Source: Arenibacter echinorum (GTDB lineage: Bacteria; Bacteroidota; Bacteroidia; Flavobacteriales; Flavobacteriaceae). Taken from it: a stretch of DNA of 64,000 bases. Both the position numbers and the translations under genes were made by a program. Position 1 is the stretch's first letter. Each line of letters opens with the position of its first letter. The notes under the pieces were generated by a model. The model saw nothing but the letters and a program-made list of their open reading frames with translations, was not told where the DNA came from and did no database searches. Positions 15,458-24,471 of the stretch are shown piece by piece. The DNA lies in contig NZ_QLLN01000001.1 of the NCBI RefSeq assembly GCF_003259375.1, positions 597,360 to 661,359 of the forward strand. The letters run 5' to 3'.

Positions 15458-15640
15458 ATGGCACAAGGTAAATTTGATATATCCGTTTATGCACATTGGC
15501 GGGGAATGCCAGAAGCTAAGATGATAGGTGTTCTTGTGGCCCATTATGCCAAGCGAAAAAAAGACGTTAGCTTCGAATATGATAAAGGTTGGATAAAATC
15601 AGAACAACAATTAATGGCAGCGGCATTTATGGATGGCTAG
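15458..15640 (+). pseudogene. truncated HipA kinase (N-terminal subdomain only)
   Basis: The 60-aa frame matches the first part of HipA (FDISVYAHWRGMPEAKMIGVL, HYAKRKKDVSFEYDKGWIKS). It stops where full-length HipA continues for about 300-350 more residues. The kinase catalytic core is absent and is not found in the 310 bp that follow, so the toxin is dead. Confidence 0.7.
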
Positions 15641-15950
15641 TTGTTGTACAAGTTAAGTATGTCGATAAAACTCAAATATTTTGACATATGCAGCATATAT
15701 GTCGTTGGTATGGACATCTCGCCGTATTACATACATGGCCAAAAGTGTCCCATAAAAGCTCAATTAACCAAACTACTAAATTTTACCTAGTTTTAATAAA
15801 TGAACGATTTATAGCACAAATATTTTATCTCTATCTTCATAAAGCAAATTTGAAAGTTCAAATACAAGGACATACCCGGTGAAAAAAAAGTTCGTCTTTG
15901 AATTAATTCATAATTGTACGGTTTTTGTAACTTTACTTTAAAATGATAAT
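15641..15950. other. gap after hipA stump, no gene seen
   Basis: The region holds an imperfect inverted repeat (GACATAT, five-base spacer, ATATATGTC) near 15681-15702. A plus-strand frame of 64 codons (15688-15882) has no recognisable family or RBS. I see no continuation of hipA. Confidence 0.4.
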
Positions 15951-16193
15951 ATGGGCACAGCAGAATTGAACAATACTAAAAAGGAGCTTGTTGGATGGAT
16001 CCAATCTTTAACCGATGATTCTATTTTAAGTCTGCTTAGTTCCGTTAAATTATCCAGTGAGGGCAAATCCATCGACTGGTGGGAAGAACTTACAGAAAGT
16101 GATAGGGTTAATATTCTAAGTGGTATCAGAGATTATCAACAAGGTGAAACCATGAAATCCAATGAATTCTGGAACGGTTTGACCAATGGATAA
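15951..16193 (+). CDS. antitoxin of ParE/RelE-type TA
   Basis: The 80-aa acidic protein has LNNTKKELVGWIQSLTDDSI at its N-terminus and DWWEELTESDRVNILSGIRD, QGETMKSNEFWNGL at its C-terminus. This is the pattern of small Bacteroidota antitoxins paired with ParE-like toxins. It overlaps the toxin start by 8 nt, so the pair is translationally coupled. Confidence 0.8.
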   Translation: MGTAELNNTKKELVGWIQSLTDDSILSLLSSVKLSSEGKSIDWWEELTESDRVNILSGIRDYQQGETMKSNEFWNGLTNG

Positions 16194-16482
16194 ACCTTAC
16201 AGGGTAGAATGGACAAAAAGGTCTCTGATAAACGCCATTGCCATTAAAAATTACCTTATTCAAAAGTTCACTGTCAAGGAGGTCGTTAAATTTGAAAGAT
16301 TGCTTCGGCAATTTGAATTAACGGTATCTAATTTCCCTACATTATATCCTGAATCAAAAAGTCAAAAACTTTTAAGGCGAGCGGTCATTCACAAAAACAC
16401 AACTGTTTATTACATTTTCAATAAAGGCAAAGTGACGGTTGTAGCTATGAAGGATAATAGGAAAGAGAAGGCCGATAGATAA
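16186..16482 (+). CDS. ParE/RelE-family toxin
   Basis: The 98-aa basic protein has YRVEWTKRSLINAIAIKNYL at its start and RRAVIHKNTTVYYIFNKGKVTVVAMKDNR at the end, the barstar-like ParE/RelE fold. ParE relatives poison gyrase and RelE relatives cut mRNA; the sequence does not decide which. Length and the C-terminal strand are complete, so it is likely intact. Confidence 0.85.
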   Translation: MDKPYRVEWTKRSLINAIAIKNYLIQKFTVKEVVKFERLLRQFELTVSNFPTLYPESKSQKLLRRAVIHKNTTVYYIFNKGKVTVVAMKDNRKEKADR

Positions 16483-16865
16483 CCATGGTTAAAGATAAGA
16501 CACTAGTGTCATGATTTTTAATAGCTTAATAGTTAGGGTAGTTCTTAATTCCTTTTCCTGGTTCTGTAAAAAGAACTTTAATTGGGATCATTTTTTAATT
16601 TGAGCATTACTATTGGTGGGTATCTTTGCTAAAAATGAAGACACCTAGCTAATCTTGGAGTTTTCTATATTTGATGATATCTGATTTTCTTTGTAATTTT
16701 AACTCGTAAATAACACATAATCAATACGTTCTTGAGCTATTTATAAATCGAGTGTCCTTAAAGGGATTTGATTTTGATAAGTACATGCAAAATACTGATA
16801 ATCAATCATTTGTAACAAGTAGTTGTATTCTGTCATCCCGACGAACCTAGAAATAGGTAGTATCA

Positions 16866-16904
16866 AAAAACACTGTTAATATTCTGATTATCAGTGTTTT
16901 TTTT
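16866..16904. terminator. bidirectional rho-independent terminator
   Basis: AAAACACTG and CAGTGTTTT pair across a 14-nt loop, with A-runs on the left and T-runs on the right, so the hairpin can terminate both directions. It lies about 120 nt past the end of the leftward pectin-locus operon. The rest of 16483-17024 has no gene I can support. Confidence 0.75.
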
Positions 16905-17024
16905 GTTTTCTGTTTTTGGCAATTTTATTGGATGGCTCTGTAAATCTCCTGTTGGTAGAACTTAATTTTTTTAATACAGATTATTGTTTGATTGTAATTT
17001 TTAAAATTGGAGCCAGTGAAATTT

Positions 17025-18413
17025 CTACTCAATGGAATTTAAATATTTTTCCAGCATAGTATAACCATCGGAGGTCATTGTGTTTCTGTCAGTGGCATTA
17101 TTGTAATCAAGATTGTTTTCTTTTTCCCAAACATCGGGCATACCATCATGATCGGTATCTATTGGGGCAGGCAGACTTTTTAATTCTGGCCAACCCCCAA
17201 CATCATTTTGGGAATCAATAATGCCACTTGTTTTTGATAGATCTGCAATTTTATGATCTTTTTTATAAGTCGATCCTTCAAAAGTCGCAGCACCATTTTT
17301 TACCTCGTTAATAATACGGAGATCTACTGCATCACGTTTTGGCAAGGTTGTTCCGGCATTTTTAAGAACCAAAGCATAGGCTTCCTCAGGCAGCTGCTGC
17401 TGGATTGCTAATGCCTGCCATGGTTGTTCTAGTTTAAGCCCCTTAATGTATTCGCTGCCGTCCTGAGGCTGTACTCCTCCAAGCCAATTGTTCTCCGACA
17501 CCCACTGATTGCCCTCAACCACATTGCCCGAAACATACCATTTCCCGTAATCGTCCGCCTTATTGCGTGACCATGGTGCTACTATACGGTGTCTAATTTC
17601 ACCCGGTACTGTGGCTGGCCCGGCTTTATAATAATTTGCCACCATATTAATATTGGAAAAGTTGAATTTGGTATTGCCCACCTGGGCCACTTCACCCCCG
17701 TAGGCTGACTCATAACCCCAGTTGTATATTACGTTGTTCCGGTAGTCAACATTTCCACATCCCGAAGCAAAACGCGGGTTACGATTGGAATGGTTGGCAA
17801 TTAAATTGTGGTGGTAGGTGCTATAATCGGATCCCCAGATGCCTCCAAAGCCATGATTTCCTTTTTGGTGATTGGATTTATATAGACTTTCAGAAATTAT
17901 GCACCATTGCACCGTAACGTTCTTGCCATGGTAAATAGACATGGTTTCATCTATACTCCAACTTGCGGAAACATGATCTAAAATGAGATTATTGGTATAT
18001 CTACTTGAGATGGCATCTGTTTCGTCACCTGATTCATCCCCAAGACGTACTCTAATATAGCGGATGATAACCTCGTCTGCATCTATCAGAAGTGGGCGTC
18101 CCCTTAAGGTAATTCCATCTCCGGGTGCTGTTTGTCCTGCTATGGTAATGTTGGGATTTTCAATTCGAAGATCACTTTCCAGTTTTATGGTTCCTGAAAC
18201 CTTAAATACTACGGTTCTTGGTCCTTTGGTCTCAATCGCGGAACGTAAGCTTCCTTCACCACTATCTTTGATATTAGTAACCTCATATACATCTCCTCCG
18301 CGGCCGCCAACGGTATACTTTCCGTGCCCTTCAGCGGTGGGGAAGGCCAGTTGTTGTGCGCATGCACTAAGTCCAATTAATACAAACCCTATTGCTAAAA
18401 CTGTTTGTTTCAT
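17025..18413 (-). CDS. PL1-like pectate lyase, lipoprotein
   Basis: The 462-aa protein has a signal peptide ending in a lipobox (VLIGLSAC). A right-handed parallel beta-helix of pectate-lyase type follows (FPTAEGHGKYTVGGRGGDVYEVTNL-like opening, VVFKVSGTIKLESDL, NITIAGQTAPGDGITLRG, VIIRYIRVRLGDE). It ends with a calcium motif (DTDHDGMPDVWE). It would cleave polygalacturonate by beta-elimination. It is the last gene of the leftward locus, 20 nt after the GH140-like gene. The ATG at 18413 puts the signal peptide first. Confidence 0.85.
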   Translation of the reverse strand: MKQTVLAIGFVLIGLSACAQQLAFPTAEGHGKYTVGGRGGDVYEVTNIKDSGEGSLRSAIETKGPRTVVFKVSGTIKLESDLRIENPNITIAGQTAPGDGITLRGRPLLIDADEVIIRYIRVRLGDESGDETDAISSRYTNNLILDHVSASWSIDETMSIYHGKNVTVQWCIISESLYKSNHQKGNHGFGGIWGSDYSTYHHNLIANHSNRNPRFASGCGNVDYRNNVIYNWGYESAYGGEVAQVGNTKFNFSNINMVANYYKAGPATVPGEIRHRIVAPWSRNKADDYGKWYVSGNVVEGNQWVSENNWLGGVQPQDGSEYIKGLKLEQPWQALAIQQQLPEEAYALVLKNAGTTLPKRDAVDLRIINEVKNGAATFEGSTYKKDHKIADLSKTSGIIDSQNDVGGWPELKSLPAPIDTDHDGMPDVWEKENNLDYNNATDRNTMTSDGYTMLEKYLNSIE

Positions 18414-18433
18414 GTTCCTCATTTTATATTTTA

Positions 18434-19942
18434 CTAATCAATCCGAAGTACCAATATGGCATCTTCCCACCCGTTGGGCGGAATCATATCACGGGACTCA
18501 TTTACTTTAAAGCCGGCTATGTTTTCCTTTTGGCCATCTCTAGGATAGAACCAATAAGCTTCGGCATCCTTTTTTAGTATATTGGTTACCTCACAATTTG
18601 AGTTGTTGGAAAAATAGACGATTACCATATCGTTCGATTCCGTGGTCACGGCAGTTTTTAGGTTTTCCCCTTCGCCAATTCCTAAGATACTATTCCCATT
18701 GGGTATCCATTGGTGCCACTTGTGGTCCATTAAAAATCCTTTGGCCACATTGGTTATTTGTATAGCACCAGGAAAATCCAACGCTTGCTGCCAGGTATAA
18801 CCGCAATTGTAATCCCCCTCAATTCCCCGCATGGACCAGATGGGGCCTGCGCCGTAAGTATGACCCGCGCCACCGGCAAAGAAGGTTTGATAAAATTGTC
18901 GTCTAATTTTTACCGGTGTAACCCAACCACATACATGGCGATAGGAACCATATTCGTAGGATCCTTCTAAAAAAAGACTTGGTTTAATTGGTTTGTTCAA
19001 TTGGTAATCCCCTAACATTGTTGGGTAGACTTGGTCAAGTTCGCGCCACACTTCAACGCCATTTGCCGTAAGCCATTCATCTGAATGAAACCATTTTGAA
19101 GAATTATCTGGGGCGTCCCCATCAGGGTGAAAAGTAATGAAGACCTTGTTCCATACGGAGTGTTTTTCGTTCCATTTCGGACGTTGGCCAGTAACACCCA
19201 GCGCTATGCCTTCCGCCATGGCGCGAAAAATATTACGCCTGTCCCATTGCTGAAGGTTGGCGTTTTTATCATAACCATCAATTTGGGCTTTTGCATCGCC
19301 CCCAAGAATCCAGATAATATTAGGTTCATCTTGGTAGCGTTTGCCTAAAAATGCCCCATAAGTTCTGGCTTCGTCCTCAGAAAATTCCTGTTGTGCCCCA
19401 CCCATCTGTGGTGTAATATAGGCACGGCCCCAGCAGGGCAGTAGAGCTAGGTACAGCCCTCTTTTTTTAATCGCCTGGACCACATAGTCCATATGGTCCC
19501 AATAATCATTAGGAGTGGAGGGGCCTCCACCAGAAACCACAAGAGGTTCAGAGGTATTTGGCATATCTTCGCTACCACTAAAAGGACGAAAACCATAGGT
19601 GTTGGCTGCATTATGCGGTCCCATTTCCATTCCTCCTCCATGTGGATACCAGAATGCCACGGTTTGAATGACCGTAAAACCAAGTTTTTGTCGATTTTCC
19701 AGGTAAAGGTCAATTTCTTCCCGCGTCAATTGCTGGACCATGCCCCATCCGGTATCCGCTATCCATAGAAATGGGCTGCCATTTGTATGTTGTATATAGT
19801 GTCCATTGGAAGAAACTTCTAACGCACCATTTTGCCAAGGTGTTTGGGAGGTTGCAACAAGGGACAAACTAGTTAATGCGACAAACAATAACCTTTTTAT
19901 GAAGGAGCTGAATACTTTAGTAGTGGTTTTTATTGAGTTCAT
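18434..19942 (-). CDS. GH140-like glycoside hydrolase (DUF4038)
   Basis: The 502-aa secreted protein carries the DUF4038 TIM-barrel core (GSPFLWIADTGWGMVQQLTREE, FTVIQTVAFWYPHGGG, GKRYQDEPNIIWILGGDA). A C-terminal collagen-binding-like domain (MVIVYFSNNSNCEV, YWFYPRDG) follows. The family includes GH140 apiosidase, which removes side chains from rhamnogalacturonan II. Its place between pectate lyases and DUF1593 genes fits pectin side-chain removal. The true substrate is not fixed by sequence. Confidence 0.85.
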   Translation of the reverse strand: MNSIKTTTKVFSSFIKRLLFVALTSLSLVATSQTPWQNGALEVSSNGHYIQHTNGSPFLWIADTGWGMVQQLTREEIDLYLENRQKLGFTVIQTVAFWYPHGGGMEMGPHNAANTYGFRPFSGSEDMPNTSEPLVVSGGGPSTPNDYWDHMDYVVQAIKKRGLYLALLPCWGRAYITPQMGGAQQEFSEDEARTYGAFLGKRYQDEPNIIWILGGDAKAQIDGYDKNANLQQWDRRNIFRAMAEGIALGVTGQRPKWNEKHSVWNKVFITFHPDGDAPDNSSKWFHSDEWLTANGVEVWRELDQVYPTMLGDYQLNKPIKPSLFLEGSYEYGSYRHVCGWVTPVKIRRQFYQTFFAGGAGHTYGAGPIWSMRGIEGDYNCGYTWQQALDFPGAIQITNVAKGFLMDHKWHQWIPNGNSILGIGEGENLKTAVTTESNDMVIVYFSNNSNCEVTNILKKDAEAYWFYPRDGQKENIAGFKVNESRDMIPPNGWEDAILVLRID

Positions 19943-20061
19943 TTTTCTTTTGTTTTAGTTGGGTGGGGTTTTAAAAGTTTATTTGGGTCAAGCTATGATC
20001 AGACCACTTTTTCGTTGGACTCATGAATATACAGGAGCTGTTTATGATCGGAAACTTATTC

Positions 20062-20229
20062 TTATTCGATATTGACATAGGTGGCAGGTGATTGATTTTG
20101 TGTGTCAACTTTTAGGCCCATCAATAGGAATGGTAAATAAACTGGCCATCGCCGATCCAAGGATTTAATTCGCGGATTATATAGAATATAGTTTTTTAAT
20201 CGCCCTATATAAATTCCTTGGTTAACCAT
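20062..20229 (-). CDS. possible 55-aa ORF in the pectin locus
   Basis: An ATG-initiated frame starts 8 nt after the fourth DUF1593 stop and ends about 120 nt before the GH140-like gene start. It encodes MVNQGIYIGRLKNYILYNPR... ending QNQSPATYVNIE, with no recognised family. Its position and codon use are compatible with a small operon gene. It could also be a chance frame or the fragment of a longer protein. The rest of the 19943-20237 gap has nothing obvious. Confidence 0.3.
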   Translation of the reverse strand: MVNQGIYIGRLKNYILYNPRIKSLDRRWPVYLPFLLMGLKVDTQNQSPATYVNIE

Positions 20230-20237
20230 TTTTAATA

Positions 20238-21692
20238 CTATTTAATTGTAACAACTATGCGCTGGTATCTGGTTAGCGTTGGTGTACCATTGTCCGTTAC
20301 TTCGCATATGATGTGTATATTTTCACCTTTCTCGGCATTTTTTGGGATTTTAAAGAAAGTATTTTGCTTTTGGGCATTTGGTATTTCAATGTTCCCTTTA
20401 AAGGTACCGGCTTCTTGGTATTGCCACCAGGAGTAGCTTAGTTGATCGCCATCGGGATCCAGTGTTCCTTTGGCGTTTAATTTAATTTTACTGCCAGGTT
20501 TTGCCGTAATATCCAGAGCGCTATTTAGTTTTACAATGGGAGGGTGGTTAGCTTCATTATAAGGTTTTGTACACCAATCGGCCCTAGCGGCAAAGTCGTT
20601 CTGTAATGCATCTGCCCATCGGGTAATAGGTTTAAAATAAGCATTCATTAAATCTAAATTCTTAGGATAATCGTTTCGCATGTAGTTTCTTCCCCATGCG
20701 GTTTGGGTGTACCATCGTCCTTCTGGATATTTATAATCAGCTTGGGGAACCGGATCAAGCCAAGTATTTTCCCTAACCTTGATATAGCGTCCGCCCCAAC
20801 CCCCATAGTCCGGAGATTCTAAAGAGCGGAGTCCTGTTGGAATAATGTAAATAAACGCTGGTGAATCGCCTTCTGATCTAAAATCACCTTTAGATTTGGC
20901 ATCACCTGCAATAAACCCTTCCTTATCATTACCACCTTTATACGCTTCATACAAGGAGCAAAGTGGACCGTGATTCTCCAAAATATTCGATTTCATCCAA
21001 TCGCTTTTAAAAAAAATTTGTTTATCCTGGGGCATTATTTTGTCCCATTGATAGGCAACGGCCCAAAACTGATCACATATAATTGTAGGGATATTATATT
21101 TTTCCCAGTGTGGACGAATGTAAGATTGATAGGTGTCATCCTGTTCCCAGATAAAGAAAAAACGCAATTTTTTGGCAACATATGCCATCTTGTCAAAATG
21201 TTTTTCTTCAATGGTTTTTAAGGCCCTGGCAATGGTGTTGGTGCCTCCCCAAGCCTGAATCCAGATGGGTCTGTCATCGGATTCATCCAAAAGAACATTC
21301 GCAATATGTGTAGATCCGGGGGTAATGGAGTCCATTTCCCCTTCACTTTCAACATTTCCAAGGAAATTAATCGATTTTAAATAATGGGGTGTAGGGTAAT
21401 CCTTGCTGTGCTTGATCAGGTTTGGGTATACCTCCGCATAGGCCTCAAGATAGGGGTCTATCCAGTCATCTCCCGCCCATTTGTGGCCATGCCAATGGTA
21501 TTGGGAACTTGAGGTTACAATGCCCTCAACATCCCACTCATTGGCGTAAAGTAAAAATCTAACCATGGAACACTCATCGTCTATTTCACCATCTGAGGTT
21601 ACAATTATACGTTGTTTTTGGCTCTGACCATTTACTGAGGTATGAAAAGCAAAAAACAGAATTATGAAACTTGAATAAAGAATATTTTTCAT
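20238..21692 (-). CDS. DUF1593 secreted nucleoside-hydrolase-like protein (copy 4)
   Basis: The 484-aa protein starts at a signal peptide (MKNILYSSFIILFFAFHTSV) 10 nt after the previous stop; a start at 21713 is less likely. The N-terminal nucleoside-hydrolase-like domain has IIVTSDGEIDDECSMVRFLL, a variant acidic cluster without the proline seen in its paralogues. PIWIQAWGGTNTIARAL and FAARADWCTKPYNEANHPP follow. A C-terminal immunoglobulin-like domain is present (LDPDGDQLSYSWWQYQEAGT). The reaction is unproven. Confidence 0.85.
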   Translation of the reverse strand: MKNILYSSFIILFFAFHTSVNGQSQKQRIIVTSDGEIDDECSMVRFLLYANEWDVEGIVTSSSQYHWHGHKWAGDDWIDPYLEAYAEVYPNLIKHSKDYPTPHYLKSINFLGNVESEGEMDSITPGSTHIANVLLDESDDRPIWIQAWGGTNTIARALKTIEEKHFDKMAYVAKKLRFFFIWEQDDTYQSYIRPHWEKYNIPTIICDQFWAVAYQWDKIMPQDKQIFFKSDWMKSNILENHGPLCSLYEAYKGGNDKEGFIAGDAKSKGDFRSEGDSPAFIYIIPTGLRSLESPDYGGWGGRYIKVRENTWLDPVPQADYKYPEGRWYTQTAWGRNYMRNDYPKNLDLMNAYFKPITRWADALQNDFAARADWCTKPYNEANHPPIVKLNSALDITAKPGSKIKLNAKGTLDPDGDQLSYSWWQYQEAGTFKGNIEIPNAQKQNTFFKIPKNAEKGENIHIICEVTDNGTPTLTRYQRIVVTIK

Positions 21693-21702
21693 TTTGCAAT
21701 TG

Positions 21703-23127
21703 TTACTCTTCAATATTGACTATTACCCGTTCATATCGGGTTAAACGTGGCGAGCCATGGTCTGTTACCGCAAGAATAATATGCATGGTTCCCTTTCCTG
21801 AACCACCAATTCTACTCTTTGGTACGGTAAACCAGGCTTCAGGTTGGTCAAAGTTTTGAATGGTCAAAGGTTGTCCACTACGTGCGCTAGAGACTGAAAA
21901 TGTGCCAGCTTCTTCATAAAAAAACCAATGGTATGAGAGGGCATCTCCATCGGGATCCTTGGAACCTAGGGCACTTAAAAGTATTTTGTCTCCTTTTTTA
22001 GCGACAAGAGTTTGTGCATGTCCAAGTTTAGCTACAGGAGGGTGGTTTGCCTTTTCAAATGGTAGGATAGTCCAATCCATTCTGGCGGCAAAATCGTTTT
22101 GAAAATCTTCTCTCCAACGCCAAATAGTTTCATGGTTGCCCGAGTGCCATCGGCCATCAGTACCTAAGACTTCGTCTACAGCATCGGAAAAGATAGGTCT
22201 GGTTTCTGGATACAAAAACCACTTTTGCATCCTTGGGGTATAATATTCGTACCTACCGCCCCAGCCACCCCATTCTGGGTGTTCAGGATAACTTAGACCA
22301 TTATTGATCAATGCTAGGAATGAGGGTGTGTCTCCTTCCATTAAATAATCCCACATCGGGTACTCGGCACCCAAAGGACCTTTCTTCCGTATATTTTGAT
22401 CCAGCCATTCGTTTGTGACGGTGCTAAAATCGGCTCCGTCGCAACGGGCATGAAAAAAATCACCGCTTATTCCACTCCATGTGGCATGATGATAGCCGCC
22501 ACCTGCATTAAAACCAGGACTTACAATATAGAATAGTTCTGGAAATTCCTTGCGGATCCATGGGCCGCTATCGTCCTGATCGGAAATAGTGTAAACCCGT
22601 AGCTTCTTGACAAATTGTTCCAAATCTTTTTTTGAACGTGTTTCCCTAACTTTCCAGAGTGCCTGTGCCAACACATTTGGTCCGCCCCAAACCGTTACCC
22701 ACAATGGCCTTGTGTCATTTTTGTCGACGACCTTAATTAATAATTCGGAGGCTGGGGAATCTTTTCCAACCCCAATAGCTTTTACTCCGTACTCCGGTAG
22801 GCCTTCTGTAATCTTGGACTTTAAATATTCTCCGGAAGGAAAACCTGATTCGTGTTTTTCAAGGTTATCCCTTACCTTATCGTAGGCCTTTACAATTTCT
22901 TGAATACGATAAGTGGCTACCTTGTTTTGTTGGTGAACAGATGTAGTAGCTGCCAATCCTTCAATATCATAGTGATTGGCGTATACCAAAAAACGGACCA
23001 TGGACATGGCGTCATCCGGTTCATTTTCTATGTCGGTAAGAACAAATACTCTAGGCTTTTCTTGTGCAATGGCGGTAGTGGTTAGTAAGGCAATGCCAAC
23101 TATTGCAATGAGGTTGTTAATTTTCAT
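21703..23127 (-). CDS. DUF1593 secreted nucleoside-hydrolase-like protein (copy 3)
   Basis: The 474-aa protein is read from the ATG at 23127, which starts at the signal peptide ([20 protein letters not shown]) 5 nt after the preceding stop. The longer frame from 23154 would overlap it. The acidic cluster [20 protein letters not shown] opens the fold. [35 protein letters not shown] and [14 protein letters not shown] follow, with a C-terminal [20 protein letters not shown] domain. It is closest in layout to copy 1. Confidence 0.87.
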   Translation of the reverse strand: MKINNLIAIVGIALLTTTAIAQEKPRVFVLTDIENEPDDAMSMVRFLVYANHYDIEGLAATTSVHQQNKVATYRIQEIVKAYDKVRDNLEKHESGFPSGEYLKSKITEGLPEYGVKAIGVGKDSPASELLIKVVDKNDTRPLWVTVWGGPNVLAQALWKVRETRSKKDLEQFVKKLRVYTISDQDDSGPWIRKEFPELFYIVSPGFNAGGGYHHATWSGISGDFFHARCDGADFSTVTNEWLDQNIRKKGPLGAEYPMWDYLMEGDTPSFLALINNGLSYPEHPEWGGWGGRYEYYTPRMQKWFLYPETRPIFSDAVDEVLGTDGRWHSGNHETIWRWREDFQNDFAARMDWTILPFEKANHPPVAKLGHAQTLVAKKGDKILLSALGSKDPDGDALSYHWFFYEEAGTFSVSSARSGQPLTIQNFDQPEAWFTVPKSRIGGSGKGTMHIILAVTDHGSPRLTRYERVIVNIEE

Positions 23128-23132
23128 CCTTT

Positions 23133-24413
23133 TTATTTGTTTAGTGATTGCCATCTTTTAGCCCAATCCATTAAATAGGCTTCCCGATGTTTTGAAATTG
23201 TTTTTGCGCCTTGTTGATCGCCGATATAAAGGTCGGGAGCAGGCTTGTCGCTATACCAATTGGAACCAAGGGGGTAATCATTGGGAGTTGTTTTTCCTGG
23301 CCATGGGGTTGTACTAACAAACTGACCTTTTTGGGCATCCAATTCGGGGATGGTACTTTTGGTAAAATAGCTGCCGGTTTCCGGTTTTTTAGAGGAGTAG
23401 CGTACCCCATAAATACCATTGCCAAGGTAATATCCGGGCCAAGTTTGATTTGAAATCTCCAATGTAAAACAAATGGAATCTTGTGGAATGGGCAAGTCTG
23501 GACCTTTAAATCGCCATTCCAATTCGGCATAGGCGGCTACCGTATCATTCTTGCTGCTGTTTCCTTCAAAAATAGTTCGTGAGCTATTTTTGATCGGGGT
23601 AAAACTTCCGCCCCAACTTTCGCCCATTGGATTATTTGGGTCTCCATTCATCAAATATGCTAAGGATGGTGTGTCGCCCATTTTAATTTCGCCGTTATAG
23701 TAATTTTTAAAATTTTTCCCTAAGGCCCCTCTTCCCTGGATATAGTTGTTGTAATAGGATTTGCCTTTGAGTTCTTTGGGTGATTCGGAATCCATGAACC
23801 AGCCTCTGTAGGTGGCATTAGCTTCGATCATCCATAGGTTAGGGTGATTTTTTGCAATGTAGGCATAGGCATTGATGCTCCATTTTTTATTTGGACCACC
23901 AATCCAATATACCCTTATTTTTTCCTCAATTCCAGGTGCATCATGTAGCGCCTGTGCCAAATCTTCCAAACCGCCCCAGACCAAAATCCATAGGGGTTGG
24001 CCCGTTGTTCTATTGGCGCATTTAATGATCCATTCCGAACCTTCCGTGGCTTTATTATATCCTTTATATGGTGCCTCTAGTTTTGTTCCTTGTTTGCAAA
24101 CTGCTCTCAAGGAATCTGGATGGGTCAAGTTCGGGAACTGTGGTTTTAATTCAGGTAAATCCTTTTCATATAGGTCTATCATATCTAGAATATCCTTTTT
24201 GCGACCATTGCCAAAGGGGGAAGAAACCAGGCCCTCTATTTGGAAAAGGTCGGAATACATCAATAAATGTATCATGGATTGAAAGTCGTCGGGATCGGTT
24301 CCTCCAATATCCGAACTGATCAATATTCGAGGTTTTTCTACAATTGGCTTACTGTTTATAGTTGCACAACTTTGTAGAATTAAGAAGGAAAATATAAAAA
24401 TTAGTTTATTCAT
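23133..24413 (-). CDS. DUF1593 lipoprotein (copy 2, divergent)
   Basis: The 426-aa protein has a lipobox (FLILQSC, cysteine 16) and a nucleoside-hydrolase-like core: [35 protein letters not shown]. It is shorter than its neighbours, lacking the C-terminal immunoglobulin-like domain, and its middle differs ([20 protein letters not shown]). Membrane anchoring and this shape suggest a different position or substrate from the other three copies. Confidence 0.85.
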   Translation of the reverse strand: MNKLIFIFSFLILQSCATINSKPIVEKPRILISSDIGGTDPDDFQSMIHLLMYSDLFQIEGLVSSPFGNGRKKDILDMIDLYEKDLPELKPQFPNLTHPDSLRAVCKQGTKLEAPYKGYNKATEGSEWIIKCANRTTGQPLWILVWGGLEDLAQALHDAPGIEEKIRVYWIGGPNKKWSINAYAYIAKNHPNLWMIEANATYRGWFMDSESPKELKGKSYYNNYIQGRGALGKNFKNYYNGEIKMGDTPSLAYLMNGDPNNPMGESWGGSFTPIKNSSRTIFEGNSSKNDTVAAYAELEWRFKGPDLPIPQDSICFTLEISNQTWPGYYLGNGIYGVRYSSKKPETGSYFTKSTIPELDAQKGQFVSTTPWPGKTTPNDYPLGSNWYSDKPAPDLYIGDQQGAKTISKHREAYLMDWAKRWQSLNK

Positions 24414-24471
24414 GGTCGTTTTGTTTTATTCCAAATAGGTGGATCAGTGTCTTCCAATTGTTAATTACCGA

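Noticed and set aside
15688..15882. 64-codon plus-strand frame after the hipA stump
   Set aside because: It has no family and no RBS and carries features of random AT-rich sequence; it also does not continue hipA.
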